Shown: in pieces, positions 44,300 to 52,613 of the stretch
Position numbering within the stretch: the first letter of the stretch is position 1
How the letters are laid out: every line of letters begins with the position of its first letter
DNA from: Planctomycetota bacterium
GTDB lineage: Bacteria; Planctomycetota; UBA1135; GCA-002686595
Length of the DNA stretch: 64,000 nucleotides
Assembly (NCBI GenBank): GCA_020638855.1
Contig: JACKHT010000005.1
Location: 62,001 to 126,000 of the forward strand
Reading direction: 5' to 3'
Notes under the pieces: model-generated
What the model saw: the letters and a program-made list of their open reading frames with translations, nothing else
What the model was told of the DNA's origin: nothing
The model's database searches: none
Made by a program: the position numbers and the translations under genes

Positions 44300-44367
44300 G
44301 GGAAGTCGTACGGTAGCGGCCCACGGGCTGAGCGCAAGCGAACCGCCACCCGCCCCTTCTTGCTCCC

Positions 44368-45333
44368 ATGCATGCCCCCACCACGGAACCCTCGACATCG
44401 TCTGCAGCGGGCCCCGCTTTGCCGGGGAGCATCCAGGTCCGGCACCTGGAGAAGACCTTTGGCGACGCACGGGCGCTGTGGCCGCTGGATCTCACCGTCG
44501 ACCCAGGCTCGATCGTGGGTTTGATTGGGCCCAACGGCAGCGGCAAGAGCACGCTGATGCGCTGCTTGGTGGGTTTGACCCGTCCTGACCGCGGCGAGAT
44601 TTGGGTCGACGGGTTGCGACTCACCGGGGACGGCGTGGGGGTGCGCAAGCGTTTGACCTACGCACCGGGCGAGATGGGCGTCTATCGCGAAATGCGCGGA
44701 CGCGAGCACCTGCATTGGTTGTTGCGCGGACGCGATCGAGCCGCCCGCGAGCGTGGCCAGCGTTTGGCCCAGGATCTGGGTTTGCCGCTCCAGCGCCGGG
44801 TGGGCACCTACAGCCACGGGATGAAGCGCCAGTTGGTCTTCGCGGCGGCCATGGCCCCACGGGTTCCGATCCGCATCCTCGACGAAATCACCGAGGGGCT
44901 CGACCCCTCGCGCCGCACTGAAGTCACCGAGGTGCTCGAAGCCGACCGCCAATCGGGCACCACCATTTTGCTCTCGTCGCACCACTTTGGCGAGGTCGAC
45001 AGGGTCTGCGAGCGGATCCTGTTCCTGCAGGCTGGTAAGGTTTTGGAGGACGCCTCGTCGGCGCGCATCCGCGATCGCGCGGCGCGTTTGTTGCGGGTGG
45101 TTTGGAGCACCGAAGCGGAAGCCATGACCTACTTGGACTCGCTGCCCTCGGAGGCCTACTTGGTAAAGCACCGGCGGGTCCACGAGTGCGTGATCGAGCT
45201 GGCGGACCACGATCCTCGCCCTATCCTGGCACACCTCAAACAACTTCCGGGTCCGCCTCCGCTCCGGCTTCAGTTTGGCTCGACCACCTTGGCGGACCTG
45301 TACCGCGATCTGTACGGCGTGGAGGGCACCTGA
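44368..45333 (+). CDS. ABC transporter ATP-binding protein
   Basis: Product of 321 residues. Walker A is LIGPNGSGKS, the signature is TYSHGMKRQL (a common variant in ABC-2 type exporters), Walker B is RILDEITEGLD, and the switch His lies in LLSSHHFGE. The C-terminal 90 residues form the extra domain usual in ABC-2 ATPases. It powers the permease encoded immediately downstream, whose ATG overlaps its stop by one base. The cargo is unknown; systems of this size handle drugs, lipids or Cu-type nitrous oxide reductase factors. An N-terminal Ser/Thr/Ala-rich stretch of 20 residues is not part of the domain. Confidence 0.9.
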   Translation: MHAPTTEPSTSSAAGPALPGSIQVRHLEKTFGDARALWPLDLTVDPGSIVGLIGPNGSGKSTLMRCLVGLTRPDRGEIWVDGLRLTGDGVGVRKRLTYAPGEMGVYREMRGREHLHWLLRGRDRAARERGQRLAQDLGLPLQRRVGTYSHGMKRQLVFAAAMAPRVPIRILDEITEGLDPSRRTEVTEVLEADRQSGTTILLSSHHFGEVDRVCERILFLQAGKVLEDASSARIRDRAARLLRVVWSTEAEAMTYLDSLPSEAYLVKHRRVHECVIELADHDPRPILAHLKQLPGPPPLRLQFGSTTLADLYRDLYGVEGT

Positions 45334-46097
45334 TGGGGCGGGAGATCAAGTACTACGCCATCTACGGGCTGTTCCTCTTCGCTATGCTGGAGGCGCTGCT
45401 GTACGCAGCCATCCATTGGTGGCCGGCGTTTGCCGAGAACATGGGAGCCATGAAGGCCCTGGCCGCGCCCTTGCCGATCTTGAAGGATCAGATCAATCTG
45501 GTCGACAAGTTGGGGGCCCCGGCCTACGTGGCGGGCCAGCATTACTTCAAAGCCTGCAACATCCTGGGCTCGACCGCTGCCATCCTGTTTGCGTCCAACG
45601 CCATCGCCGGCGAAGTGCATCGAGGGACCTTTGAGGTCTGGCTGGCCCGCCCGGTTTCGCGCCTACGGCTCTTCACCGAACGATTTCTCTTGGGTTACGC
45701 CGCCATCGGAGTGGCGGTGCTGCTGTCGAGTTTGACGACCCCGGCGCTGCTCCAGACCGTGGGGACGACCATGGCCTACAGCGACCTGGTGCGCTGCAGC
45801 CTGTTCCAAACGTTGTTCCTGGGGGCCATGTACTCGGTGACCTACGTGTTTTCGGCGGTCAGCTCGCAGCCACTCAAGATCGCGTTTGTGATGCTGTTCT
45901 TTGCCATCACCGAGTTCGCGATCTACATGGTCAAGACCATCACTCACTTCTCGATCTTCCGCTGGTCGGACATCGAGACCTACGCGACCATCATCGGGCG
46001 CAACGAACTGGACCTCCAACGGGTCGGCGTGTTGCTTCTGATCCAGGCGCTAGCCTTTGGGATCGGACTGCAACGCTTCTTGCGGCGCAGCCCCTGA
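45333..46097 (+). CDS. ABC-2 type transporter permease
   Basis: Product of 254 residues, coupled to the ATP-binding gene by TGATG. About six membrane segments are visible, including AIYGLFLFAMLEALLYAAIHW, LGYAAIGVAVLLSSL, TLFLGAMYSVTYVFSAV, IAFVMLFFAITEFAIYMV and VGVLLLIQALAFGIGL. The cytoplasmic stretch AIAGEVHRGTFEVWLARPVSRLRLF is the characteristic first loop of ABC-2 permeases (the NosY/NatB-like ExxRGT...PVSR pattern). The long loop between helices 1 and 2 is probably periplasmic. A stable hairpin follows the gene. Confidence 0.87.
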   Translation: MGREIKYYAIYGLFLFAMLEALLYAAIHWWPAFAENMGAMKALAAPLPILKDQINLVDKLGAPAYVAGQHYFKACNILGSTAAILFASNAIAGEVHRGTFEVWLARPVSRLRLFTERFLLGYAAIGVAVLLSSLTTPALLQTVGTTMAYSDLVRCSLFQTLFLGAMYSVTYVFSAVSSQPLKIAFVMLFFAITEFAIYMVKTITHFSIFRWSDIETYATIIGRNELDLQRVGVLLLIQALAFGIGLQRFLRRSP

Positions 46098-46111
46098 GGG
46101 CGGCAAGGAAC

Positions 46112-46150
46112 CGGCCGCCCGCCCGCCGGGGGCGGGTACGGGCGGCCGGA
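46112..46150. terminator. bidirectional GC hairpin between convergent genes
   Basis: CCGGCCGCCC (46112-46121) pairs with GGGCGGCCGG (46141-46150), with a second nested CCCGCC/GGCGGG stem inside. It lies between the permease stop (46097) and the stop of the minus-strand gene (46180). No T-run. Confidence 0.65.
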
Positions 46151-46179
46151 AAGAAGGCGCGCGGGTGGCTCGGAAGGCC

Positions 46180-46833
46180 TTAGCGACTGATGGCGGTCTT
46201 CAGCTTGTCGATGTTCTCCTGGCTCATGACTGCCAGGATCCACTCGGCACTTTGGTCGCGAGCCTCGCAGGTGAGCAGGTGCTTGGAGTCGAGTACGACT
46301 TGCAGTTCGGCCTTGCCCTTGCCGGTCTTGAGCAGGCCTTTGTCGTCTTTGTATTCGATCAACTCCGACCCCTCTTCGAGGTAGGCGGGGTTGCTGAAAG
46401 CCATGGTCATCATCTGGATCATGGGCGAGTTGATCAGCACGTTGATCGACATGCGCTGGCCGCTCTCGTTCTTGTAGTCCAGGCTCACGGGCAACATGCC
46501 GCTTCCCATGCCCAACATAGCGGCCATGGCCGCACCACCCTCGTCGGTTTTCTTCGGGGTCAGGACCGTCCAACCCGCCGGCGCCGGAGGCATGGCGGCC
46601 AGGATCACTTCGCGGTGATTGGCTTGGACAAGGGCCAAAGCGGCCTTGAGCTCCTCGGTGCACCCGCCGAAACGCGTTTCGGCCCATGCCTTGTTGGCTG
46701 CCGTCATGCGTTCTTCAAAGGTCACAACCTTTTCTTGGGAGGCGCGCTTTTGGGGGGCCAGCGCAAACAGCATGGGAGCGGCGCACAGCGCCAGGATGGG
46801 AAGGGCCGAGAGGGGAGAAGAAGTACGTAGCAT
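46180..46833 (-). CDS. secreted protein of unknown function, 217 residues
   Basis: I do not recognise the family. The signal peptide (LSALPILALCAAPMLFALA) is followed by a helical segment (VTFEERMTAANKAWAETRFGGCTEELKAAL) and an alpha/beta region ending in an amphipathic helix (SQENIDKLKTAISR). A conserved-looking AAMPPAPAGWTV precedes a Gly/Met-rich loop (AAMAAMLGMGSGMLP). The layout recalls small periplasmic proteins of the planctomycete/acidobacterial type with a PPxPxGW core, but no function is known to me. Monocistronic, upstream gap 46834-47137. Confidence 0.7.
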   Translation of the reverse strand: MLRTSSPLSALPILALCAAPMLFALAPQKRASQEKVVTFEERMTAANKAWAETRFGGCTEELKAALALVQANHREVILAAMPPAPAGWTVLTPKKTDEGGAAMAAMLGMGSGMLPVSLDYKNESGQRMSINVLINSPMIQMMTMAFSNPAYLEEGSELIEYKDDKGLLKTGKGKAELQVVLDSKHLLTCEARDQSAEWILAVMSQENIDKLKTAISR

Positions 46834-47048
46834 GATGGTTTGGGGTCTTGGTTGGGTGGGCTAGAGCGGGAGCAGTCGAAGCCGCGGCCTGCGCTGAGCC
46901 CGATTCGAGCGGAAGTGGGCGGCATCCGAACCCCTCCGAGTCCCGTTCTAGCGCCGGACCGAGGTGGGCTCTTGGAATTGCTTGCTCCCAGTGGCTAAGC
47001 GTACTCTGGACCCAACGCACCGCAAAGATTGCGATTTTTTGTCACTTT

Positions 47049-47108
47049 CTTCCGGCACGGACGGATGGCTTCCGGCACGGACGGTTGGCTTCCGGCCCGG
47101 ACAGTGGA
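47049..47108. repeat. 20-bp tandem repeat, three copies
   Basis: CTTCCGGCACGGACGGATGG at 47049-47068, a near-identical copy at 47069-47088 and a diverged copy from 47089. It lies in the 304-base gap (46834-47137) between two minus-strand genes, just after the sigma factor stop. Nothing else is visible in the gap. Confidence 0.8.
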
Positions 47109-47137
47109 GTTGCCCGCGAAGCGTGCACCCTGAGGGC

Positions 47138-47710
47138 TCACAAGCCTCGCGAGAGCTCGCGCCGTAGCCAGGCGCTGGCGTAGCTCCAATGCTTGGACAC
47201 AGCCCGCTCTTGCACCTGCAAGACTTCGGCGACTTCCCGCACGGCCAACCCCGCGAAGAAGCGCATCTCCACCACCTTGGCCGCATCGGGATCCAGAACC
47301 GCCAGCCTGGACAAGGCTTCGTCCAAGTCCAACAGATCGGTCGTTCCGTCCCCGCTGGAAACCCAAGTGCGCTGCTCAGGCGGCTCCGCTCCTTGGTCGC
47401 GCTTCTGGGCCCGCTTGGCGCGCGCATGATCCACCAAGATGTTGCGAATCACCCTCGAGGACACCGCAAAAAAATGAGCGCGGCTGGTCCAGCCCTGGGC
47501 CTCTTGACGGACCAAGCGCAGGTACGCTTCGTGCACCAAGGCCGTCGGCTGGAGCGTGTGGTCCGACCGTTCGCGGGCTAGTTGGCGGGCACAAATCGCC
47601 CTCAGGTCGGCGTACACCAGCGGCAGCAACTGCTGCAAGCAACCGACGTCGCCTGCGCTGGCGCGCAGGAGCAGCACCGTAACCGAATTCTTGTCCCCCT
47701 TGGGAGGCAT
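47138..47710 (-). CDS. ECF RNA polymerase sigma factor of the Planctomycetes/Acidobacteria-expanded family
   Basis: Product of 190 residues from the ATG at 47710. Typical motifs are LLPLVYADLRAICARQLARE, LQPTALVHEAYLRLV (region 2, a hallmark of the 'LxPTALVHEAYLRL' ECF group), AHFFAVSSRVIRNILVDHARAKRA, and the region 4 helix-turn-helix VVEMRFFAGLAVREVAEVLQVQERAVSKHW. Members of this group often work without a classical anti-sigma factor and are linked to serine/threonine kinases. No kinase gene is adjacent. An in-frame start at 47809 would add 33 residues without homology. Confidence 0.9.
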   Translation of the reverse strand: MPPKGDKNSVTVLLLRASAGDVGCLQQLLPLVYADLRAICARQLARERSDHTLQPTALVHEAYLRLVRQEAQGWTSRAHFFAVSSRVIRNILVDHARAKRAQKRDQGAEPPEQRTWVSSGDGTTDLLDLDEALSRLAVLDPDAAKVVEMRFFAGLAVREVAEVLQVQERAVSKHWSYASAWLRRELSRGL

Positions 47711-47827
47711 GGGGGAATCGCTTTGGGGGGGCTGCACAGCTAGCAAGGTACGCCCCCCCCGCGAAGCCGTCAACGCGACCCCAACGATATCCAGGGGGGT
47801 CCTGGACACCCTGCCCCAGGCGAAGAC

Positions 47828-49258
47828 TCAGCGGGGTACGAAAGCGACGAGCTGGCGCACGTACTCCTCGAAGGCTCGTTCCAAGTCGTCCAACTCGAGG
47901 CGCTGGAGTGCTGAGCGCAGCGCCGCTTCGCGGACCTGATCCAATGCCTCGATCTGGATCGGGCTCCCGGCCGAGACTCCCTGCAAACAATCCGCCCAGC
48001 CCTGCCGCAGCCGAGTGATGTAGGTCCGCACCAAATCCGATCCCCGCGAGGATCGCAGGGCATAGTCGCTGCGCATCAGGAAATCGACTAGCGCCCAGGC
48101 CTGCGCGTAGTGTTTGCGAGCTTGGCCGTAGAATTCCTCGCGCGGCATACTGAGAAATGTCGCCAGGGGAACCAGCCCTGCGCCCCCTTCGGCCATCAGA
48201 TCCGCCAGGGTGCGCTGATGGTGGACTAGCGGCTGGAAATCGACCACGCGGCTGCCCCCTACTTCGGCGGATGCCATGAACTCTCCAAAGCCCTCGTCGA
48301 ACCAAGAGTGCGGGGCGATCCCTCCCAGCGCCGCATAGATGTACTGGTGGAACGCCTCGTGCCGCAGCACGGCCTCCATCGCACCCGGATCGCCCCCGTT
48401 GTAGAGCACGAGCTCGTCATCCCGCGGCGAGAAGTATCCGGAGGCCTCGGGCACACCGCCAAAGTCCAGGTATTCGGTGCGATCCTTGCAGAGCCGCACG
48501 ACCCCCACCGCATCGGGCTCGAGCGAATCATGGGTCAGAAGCTTGGCGGTCAGGTACCGTCGCACGCCCATCAGCTGGGCATCCAGCGAACGCCAAGCAT
48601 CCGAACGCAGCCCATGGACTAGGAACAAGTACGACTCGCCGTCGTAGGCGGTCCACCCATCCACCAGCGACAGCCTTGCGGCAATCCGGCGCTCGGGATC
48701 CGAGAGCCTGGAGCCGGCGTAGCGGCGGTTCAGAGCAGCCCGTTCGCGCTCGTCGGTGCGGGGCGCTTGCAAGCGCAACTCGTCCGCCCATCCGCGCCAC
48801 AAGCGGGCTTCGTCTTCGTAGTAGAGCCCCGGAGCTTCCCCCACCAAGTAGTAGGAGTAGGTTTCCCCGTGGTACCCAAACAACATTCCACGCCGGGTAC
48901 CCCGTTCGAACGCGAGGCGCGTGCGCTCGTATTCTTGGCGCTCGGTGAGGTCCCGCTTGTCCCCCACCATGCGAGCTTGCAGCACCGCTTCCACAAAGAT
49001 CTCGTCTGTCAGGCCCGGATTCGTCGATCGCTCTGCGCGGAACAAGGACCAGGTCAGCGGGTCCGGACAACCCGCCTGGCGACGAACGAACGACAGCTTG
49101 AGGAAACGCTCGCTGCGCGGGATGGGCAGGGGCTGGTAGCCAGCCGGCGTGTCGAGGGTGACTCCGATCTCCAGGTACCGGACCCTGCGATCCTGCGCGG
49201 AAAGGAGCCCCGCCACCAGCAAAAGCAGCGGGAGAAGCCAGGTCAAACGGGAAAGCAT
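47828..49258 (-). CDS. secreted gluzincin-type metallopeptidase
   Basis: Product of 476 residues from the ATG at 49258 (479 from 49267), with a signal peptide (TWLLPLLLLVAGLLSAQ). Residues 30-200 are an N-terminal domain without a clear family. The zinc motif is RHEAFHQYIYAAL (HEAFH at 300-304), and WFDEGFGEFMA supplies the third ligand, Glu322, 18 residues later. This HExxH...E pattern is of the gluzincin kind seen in DUF1570-like planctomycete proteins. The enzyme would act in the periplasm or outside. The open frame continues far upstream through the convergent lpxB region, but only as a shadow frame. Confidence 0.82.
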   Translation of the reverse strand: MLSRLTWLLPLLLLVAGLLSAQDRRVRYLEIGVTLDTPAGYQPLPIPRSERFLKLSFVRRQAGCPDPLTWSLFRAERSTNPGLTDEIFVEAVLQARMVGDKRDLTERQEYERTRLAFERGTRRGMLFGYHGETYSYYLVGEAPGLYYEDEARLWRGWADELRLQAPRTDERERAALNRRYAGSRLSDPERRIAARLSLVDGWTAYDGESYLFLVHGLRSDAWRSLDAQLMGVRRYLTAKLLTHDSLEPDAVGVVRLCKDRTEYLDFGGVPEASGYFSPRDDELVLYNGGDPGAMEAVLRHEAFHQYIYAALGGIAPHSWFDEGFGEFMASAEVGGSRVVDFQPLVHHQRTLADLMAEGGAGLVPLATFLSMPREEFYGQARKHYAQAWALVDFLMRSDYALRSSRGSDLVRTYITRLRQGWADCLQGVSAGSPIQIEALDQVREAALRSALQRLELDDLERAFEEYVRQLVAFVPR

Positions 49259-49429
49259 GGGGCGCATCAGCGGGGCACGAAACCTCACCCTAGCGCAACC
49301 TTCTCCCACCCCCGCGGGTTTTCGAGGCACCAATCCCGGACTTGAACCAGCGAGCCGTGGTCTGCCCGGTGGGTGGAATCGAAGCCACCAGCCTGGGAGC
49401 AGAGCGTGGAGACCAGTAAGCTTCCGACC
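49259..49429. other. intergenic region between divergent peptidase and lpxB genes; tRNA-like fragments only
   Basis: The gap contains stretches that look like T-arm sequences of tRNA on the minus strand (GGTTCAAGTCC and CTTCGATTCC), but acceptor and anticodon stems cannot be built, so no tRNA is called. No promoter boxes stand out. Confidence 0.3.
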
Positions 49430-50860
49430 ATGGGACTTCCTTGGCTTCTCCCCCCCAAAAGGGCCGCACGCTGGGAATTGGTGCGCGCCCTGTGGGACTT
49501 GGTGGGATGGATCCCGCGCATGCTGTGGTACTTGGCTTGGTCGCACCGTTCCCACGAGCGGGCCATGCAGGCCGACCTCGCCAAGCCCCCGATCCAGCCA
49601 CACCAGTCCGCAGGACGGCTCGATTGGTCGAAGCCGCCGCGCTTCTTCTTGTCCTGCGCCGAGGTTTCCGGGGAAGTCCATGGGGCCAACTTGGCGCGCG
49701 CGTTGCGGCACTTGGCCCACGAAGCAGGCTTGTCCGAGCCCGAACTGGTGGGGTTCGGCGGGCCGGATTTGGCAGCTGCCGGAGTCCAGATCGTGGCCGA
49801 TCCGGTGCAAGGCGCGACCTTGCATGCCGGGTCGATTCTGAAGGCCCTGCCGTTCTATCGTGGGCTGATTCGCCAAGCGGCGGAATGCTTCCAAGGTTCG
49901 CCGGACCAGCCCCCCGTGGACTTGTTTGTTCCCGTGGACTCGCCCGCGCTGCACGTCCCGATGGCCCGGGTCGCCCGCCGCTACGACGTCCCGACCTGGC
50001 ACTTCATCGCACCGCAGTTTTGGGGCTGGGCCCCTTGGCGTGCGGGTCGTTACAGGCGCAACGTCGCGCACGCGTTCACGATCCTGCCCTTCGAGCCCTA
50101 TTGGTACGAACGGCATCGGATCCCGGTCACCCACGTGGGGCACCCCTTGCTGGATGCCTTGGCCGAGCTCCCCGCCCCCCCGGCACCGAACGATCCCGTG
50201 CGGAGCGATTGGGTACTCTTGCCAGGCAGTCGGCGCGGGGAAATCACCGACAACCTCGAATGGATGCTGCGGGCCATGGCTCCGCTCCTCGAGCGCCACC
50301 CCGAGCTGGTGGTGCACATCGCGCAAAGCCGGGCCGATCACCAAGCGTTGATCGAATCGATCATCGACCAGGTGACCTGGGCCCGTGGAACCCGCCGACC
50401 CGAAGTCTCGATCGGTTCGCTTCACGATGTGCTCGCCCGTTGCCGAAGTGCCTTGGCCGTTTCGGGCACGGTGCTGACCGATCTCTTGGTCCACCGCATC
50501 CCGGCGGTGGTGATCTACCGCGATCCGGGCGGCTGGAAGGGCAAGATGGTGAACCGACTTTTGACCCCGGGCATGTTCGCGTCGACCAACCTGGTGGCAG
50601 GCTACGAATTGCTGCCCGAGTTTTGCTTTGGCGACGACGGGCCGCTGCAGCAGGTTGGCGCAGACCTCGTGCGCATGCAGGAAGACCTCGCATGGCGCAA
50701 CGAGCTCCTGGCCGGGCTCGAGGAAGTCGCCCGCCGTCTGGGCGGGCCCGGGGCTTGCGAGCGGGCAGCCCGCGCCCTGCTCGAAGCGTACAGCGCAAGC
50801 CAAACGCGCCCCCACAGGGCCGCCCACAAGGCCGCCCCCAGGGCGGCCCCTCAGGGCTAA
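49430..50860 (+). CDS. lpxB: lipid-A-disaccharide synthase
   Basis: Product of 476 residues from the ATG at 49430; an in-frame GTG at 49373 is possible. An N-terminal extension of about 75 residues includes a hydrophobic stretch (LVGWIPRMLWYLAW). The LpxB core then begins with FFLSCAEVSGEVHGANLARAL, followed by LVGFGGPDLAAAGVQIV, VDSPALHVPMARVAR, IAPQFWGWAPWRAGR, THVGHPLLD, LLPGSRRGEI and SGTVLTDLL. The enzyme joins UDP-2,3-diacylglucosamine and lipid X to form the lipid A disaccharide at the inner membrane. It supports an LPS-bearing outer membrane. The C-terminal tail (AAHKAAPRAAPQG) is low complexity. Confidence 0.9.
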   Translation: MGLPWLLPPKRAARWELVRALWDLVGWIPRMLWYLAWSHRSHERAMQADLAKPPIQPHQSAGRLDWSKPPRFFLSCAEVSGEVHGANLARALRHLAHEAGLSEPELVGFGGPDLAAAGVQIVADPVQGATLHAGSILKALPFYRGLIRQAAECFQGSPDQPPVDLFVPVDSPALHVPMARVARRYDVPTWHFIAPQFWGWAPWRAGRYRRNVAHAFTILPFEPYWYERHRIPVTHVGHPLLDALAELPAPPAPNDPVRSDWVLLPGSRRGEITDNLEWMLRAMAPLLERHPELVVHIAQSRADHQALIESIIDQVTWARGTRRPEVSIGSLHDVLARCRSALAVSGTVLTDLLVHRIPAVVIYRDPGGWKGKMVNRLLTPGMFASTNLVAGYELLPEFCFGDDGPLQQVGADLVRMQEDLAWRNELLAGLEEVARRLGGPGACERAARALLEAYSASQTRPHRAAHKAAPRAAPQG

Positions 50861-50861
50861 A

Positions 50862-50879
50862 GCAACCCGCAGGGGTTGC
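50862..50879 (+). terminator. hairpin immediately after lpxB
   Basis: GCAACCC (50862-50868) and GGGTTGC (50873-50879) pair around GCAG, beginning one base after the stop codon. A weak A/T stretch follows at about 50892. A modest but well-placed terminator candidate. Confidence 0.5.
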
Positions 50880-50980
50880 GCCAGCGCCCCGAAAATTCCC
50901 CAAATCCATGAATGGTCGGTTAGCCAGTCCGTACGGGCCAAGGCCTGGGGACCCTGCCACCGACCCCATCCACTCCCATA

Positions 50981-51592
50981 ATGCAAAGCGAGCCCACCCT
51001 CTTGATGGCGCGCCTCCACGGAGGCGACCTCAAGGCGTTTGACGCCCTGTTCCGGCTATTGCGGGGGCGGGCCTACCAGATTGCGTTTTCGATGGTGGGT
51101 TCCCGCGAGGATGCCATGGACTTAACCCAGGAAACCTTCCTGCGCGTGTTCAAGGCGCGCGACTCGTTCGATCCGAACCAACCCTTTCTGCCCTGGTTCC
51201 ACCGCATCCTGCGCAATACCTGCTTCAGTTTCCTGCGCAAGAATCGGCGCGTGCGCGAAAGCTCGCTGACCGCCCTCGATGCCGACGGGGAGCCGGTGGA
51301 CTTCGAGATCACCGACGACAGCCCGTCCCCTGAAGATCACGTTAGCGTGCAGGAATCCCATCGAATGTACCTGGAAGCGCTCCGTACCCTGTCGGCCACA
51401 GACCGCGAAATCCTGATCCTGCGCCACCACCAGAATCTCTCCTACAAGGAAATCGCGCAAACCCTGGGGATCCCCGAAGGCACGGTCATGTCACGCCTGT
51501 TCCATGCGCGCCGCCGCATGCGCGACGCGCTCAGCCCCAGCCTGGACCCCTCCTTCGCCGAAGACCGGCCTCGACTGGAGGCAATCCTATGA
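50981..51592 (+). CDS. RpoE-like ECF sigma factor
   Basis: Product of 203 residues. Region 2 has LRGRAYQIAFSMVGSREDAMDLTQETFLRVFKA (the DLTQETFLRVF core element) and region 4 has LSATDREILILRHHQNLSYKEIAQTLGIPEGTVMSRLFHARRRMR. This is a classical sigma-24 type. A four-base ATGA overlap joins it to the anti-sigma gene, the usual arrangement for signal-controlled release of the sigma factor. The start is the first ATG after lpxB; 120 bases separate the two genes. Confidence 0.95.
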   Translation: MQSEPTLLMARLHGGDLKAFDALFRLLRGRAYQIAFSMVGSREDAMDLTQETFLRVFKARDSFDPNQPFLPWFHRILRNTCFSFLRKNRRVRESSLTALDADGEPVDFEITDDSPSPEDHVSVQESHRMYLEALRTLSATDREILILRHHQNLSYKEIAQTLGIPEGTVMSRLFHARRRMRDALSPSLDPSFAEDRPRLEAIL

Positions 51593-52035
51593 ACCACGAA
51601 TCGCCCCCCTTGCACGAGGACGCCATGCTCGCCATGGCCTACGTCGACGGGGAATTGTCGCCCGAAGCGCGCAAAGCCTTCGAAGCGCGACTCCACGAAG
51701 AGCCCCGCCTAGCCGATCATGTGGCTGAGATGCGCAGTTTGGCTTTGGTGGCGCGTAGCTTGATTCCGCCCGAACCCGAAGACCGCGAATGGCGCCGGCT
51801 GGGCCGGGACTCGCTGCAAGTGGCGGGTCTACGCTTGGTTTGGCTGCTGGGGGGCGTGGCGTTGTTGGGTTTGGTCGCCGCCATCGCCAGTTCGCTCTCG
51901 GCGGAAGGAACCCATTGGGGCATTCTGCTCTTTGTGATCACGGGTGGACTGGGGTTCGCCTTACTCTTAGGGCTCACCCTGCGCGAGCGCCTGGCCGTGC
52001 TCCCCTTGGATCCCTACCGCAAGTTGCAACGCTGA
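51589..52035 (+). CDS. anti-sigma factor-like membrane protein
   Basis: Product of 148 residues. The N-terminal 50 residues (LAMAYVDGELSPEARKAFEARLHEEPRLADHV) are of the anti-sigma type, with the DGEL helix that contacts sigma, but they lack the His-x3-Cys-x2-Cys zinc motif of the zinc-binding anti-sigma class. Two membrane helices follow (VWLLGGVALLGLVAAIASSL and WGILLFVITGGLGFALLLGL). It probably holds the upstream sigma factor at the membrane. Coupled to it by ATGA. Confidence 0.85.
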   Translation: MNHESPPLHEDAMLAMAYVDGELSPEARKAFEARLHEEPRLADHVAEMRSLALVARSLIPPEPEDREWRRLGRDSLQVAGLRLVWLLGGVALLGLVAAIASSLSAEGTHWGILLFVITGGLGFALLLGLTLRERLAVLPLDPYRKLQR

Positions 52036-52037
52036 TC

Positions 52038-52376
52038 ATGCTGCTTTCCACCACCGACCAAATCGCTGGCTACCAGGTCGTCGAGACCCTGGGCTTGGCG
52101 CGCGGCACCGTCGTGCGGGCGCGCAACCTGTGGCGCGACATCCGGGCGGTTGGGCGCCTGATCGTCGGCGGCGAAGTGGTCGAATACACCTCGCTCATCG
52201 CCCAGAGCCGTGAGCAGGCCATTGACCGCATGGAAGCCGAAGCCCTCTCGCTGGGCGCCAACGCGGTCGTCGGTTTCCGCTTCGCCACCTGCGAGGTGTC
52301 CCGCTCGGCCGCCGAAGTCGTGGCCTATGGGACGGCGGTGCGCATCGAGCGTCTGCCGAACGGATCCCCCAACTAA
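52038..52376 (+). CDS. YbjQ/UPF0145-family protein
   Basis: Product of 112 residues. It shows the family pattern TDQIAGYQVVETLGLARGTVVRARN, a middle EYTSLIAQSREQAIDRMEAEA helix and GANAVVGFRFATCEV near the end. YbjQ proteins form pentameric rings; a heavy-metal-binding role has been proposed but not firmly shown. It starts two bases after the anti-sigma stop, so it may be part of the same sigma regulon, or even modulate the signal. Sequence and length are normal for the family. Confidence 0.88.
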   Translation: MLLSTTDQIAGYQVVETLGLARGTVVRARNLWRDIRAVGRLIVGGEVVEYTSLIAQSREQAIDRMEAEALSLGANAVVGFRFATCEVSRSAAEVVAYGTAVRIERLPNGSPN

Positions 52377-52510
52377 GGGTTCGGCGGCCCGAAGCAGGCG
52401 GCCGGGGAGCGAAATGCAGCCCTGACCGGGAGCGCTCGCCTTCCCGATGTAAGGACCGCGCAAGCCCTGGGCCCGGGGATTGAACCCAAACGGCTCCCGG
52501 CCGTTAAGCT

Positions 52511-52581
52511 GGCTCCCCCGCTGGGCGACCCCGCCCATCCCTCTCCCCCGGCTCCCCCGGTGGGCGACCCCGCCCATCCCT
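52511..52581. repeat. direct repeat of 32 bp in the gap before the barrel-protein gene
   Basis: Copies at 52511-52542 and 52550-52581 differ at one base (GGCTCCCCCG(C/G)TGGGCGACC...), 39 bases apart. They lie just upstream of the ATG at 52614, in a 237-base gap that otherwise shows nothing. They might affect transcription of the secreted protein. Confidence 0.8.
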
Positions 52582-52613
52582 GCGGACCACAATACGGGAC
52601 CACAAAACGGACC

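Noticed and set aside
49330..49400. tRNA-like T-arm sequences on the minus strand between the peptidase and lpxB genes
   Set aside because: Two T-loop-like stretches exist, but no acceptor, D or anticodon stems can be paired in the needed positions and there is no CCA end.
49259..51019. Long upstream extension of the gluzincin peptidase frame to 51019
   Set aside because: The extension is antisense to lpxB, and a clean signal peptide at 49258 marks the real N-terminus.
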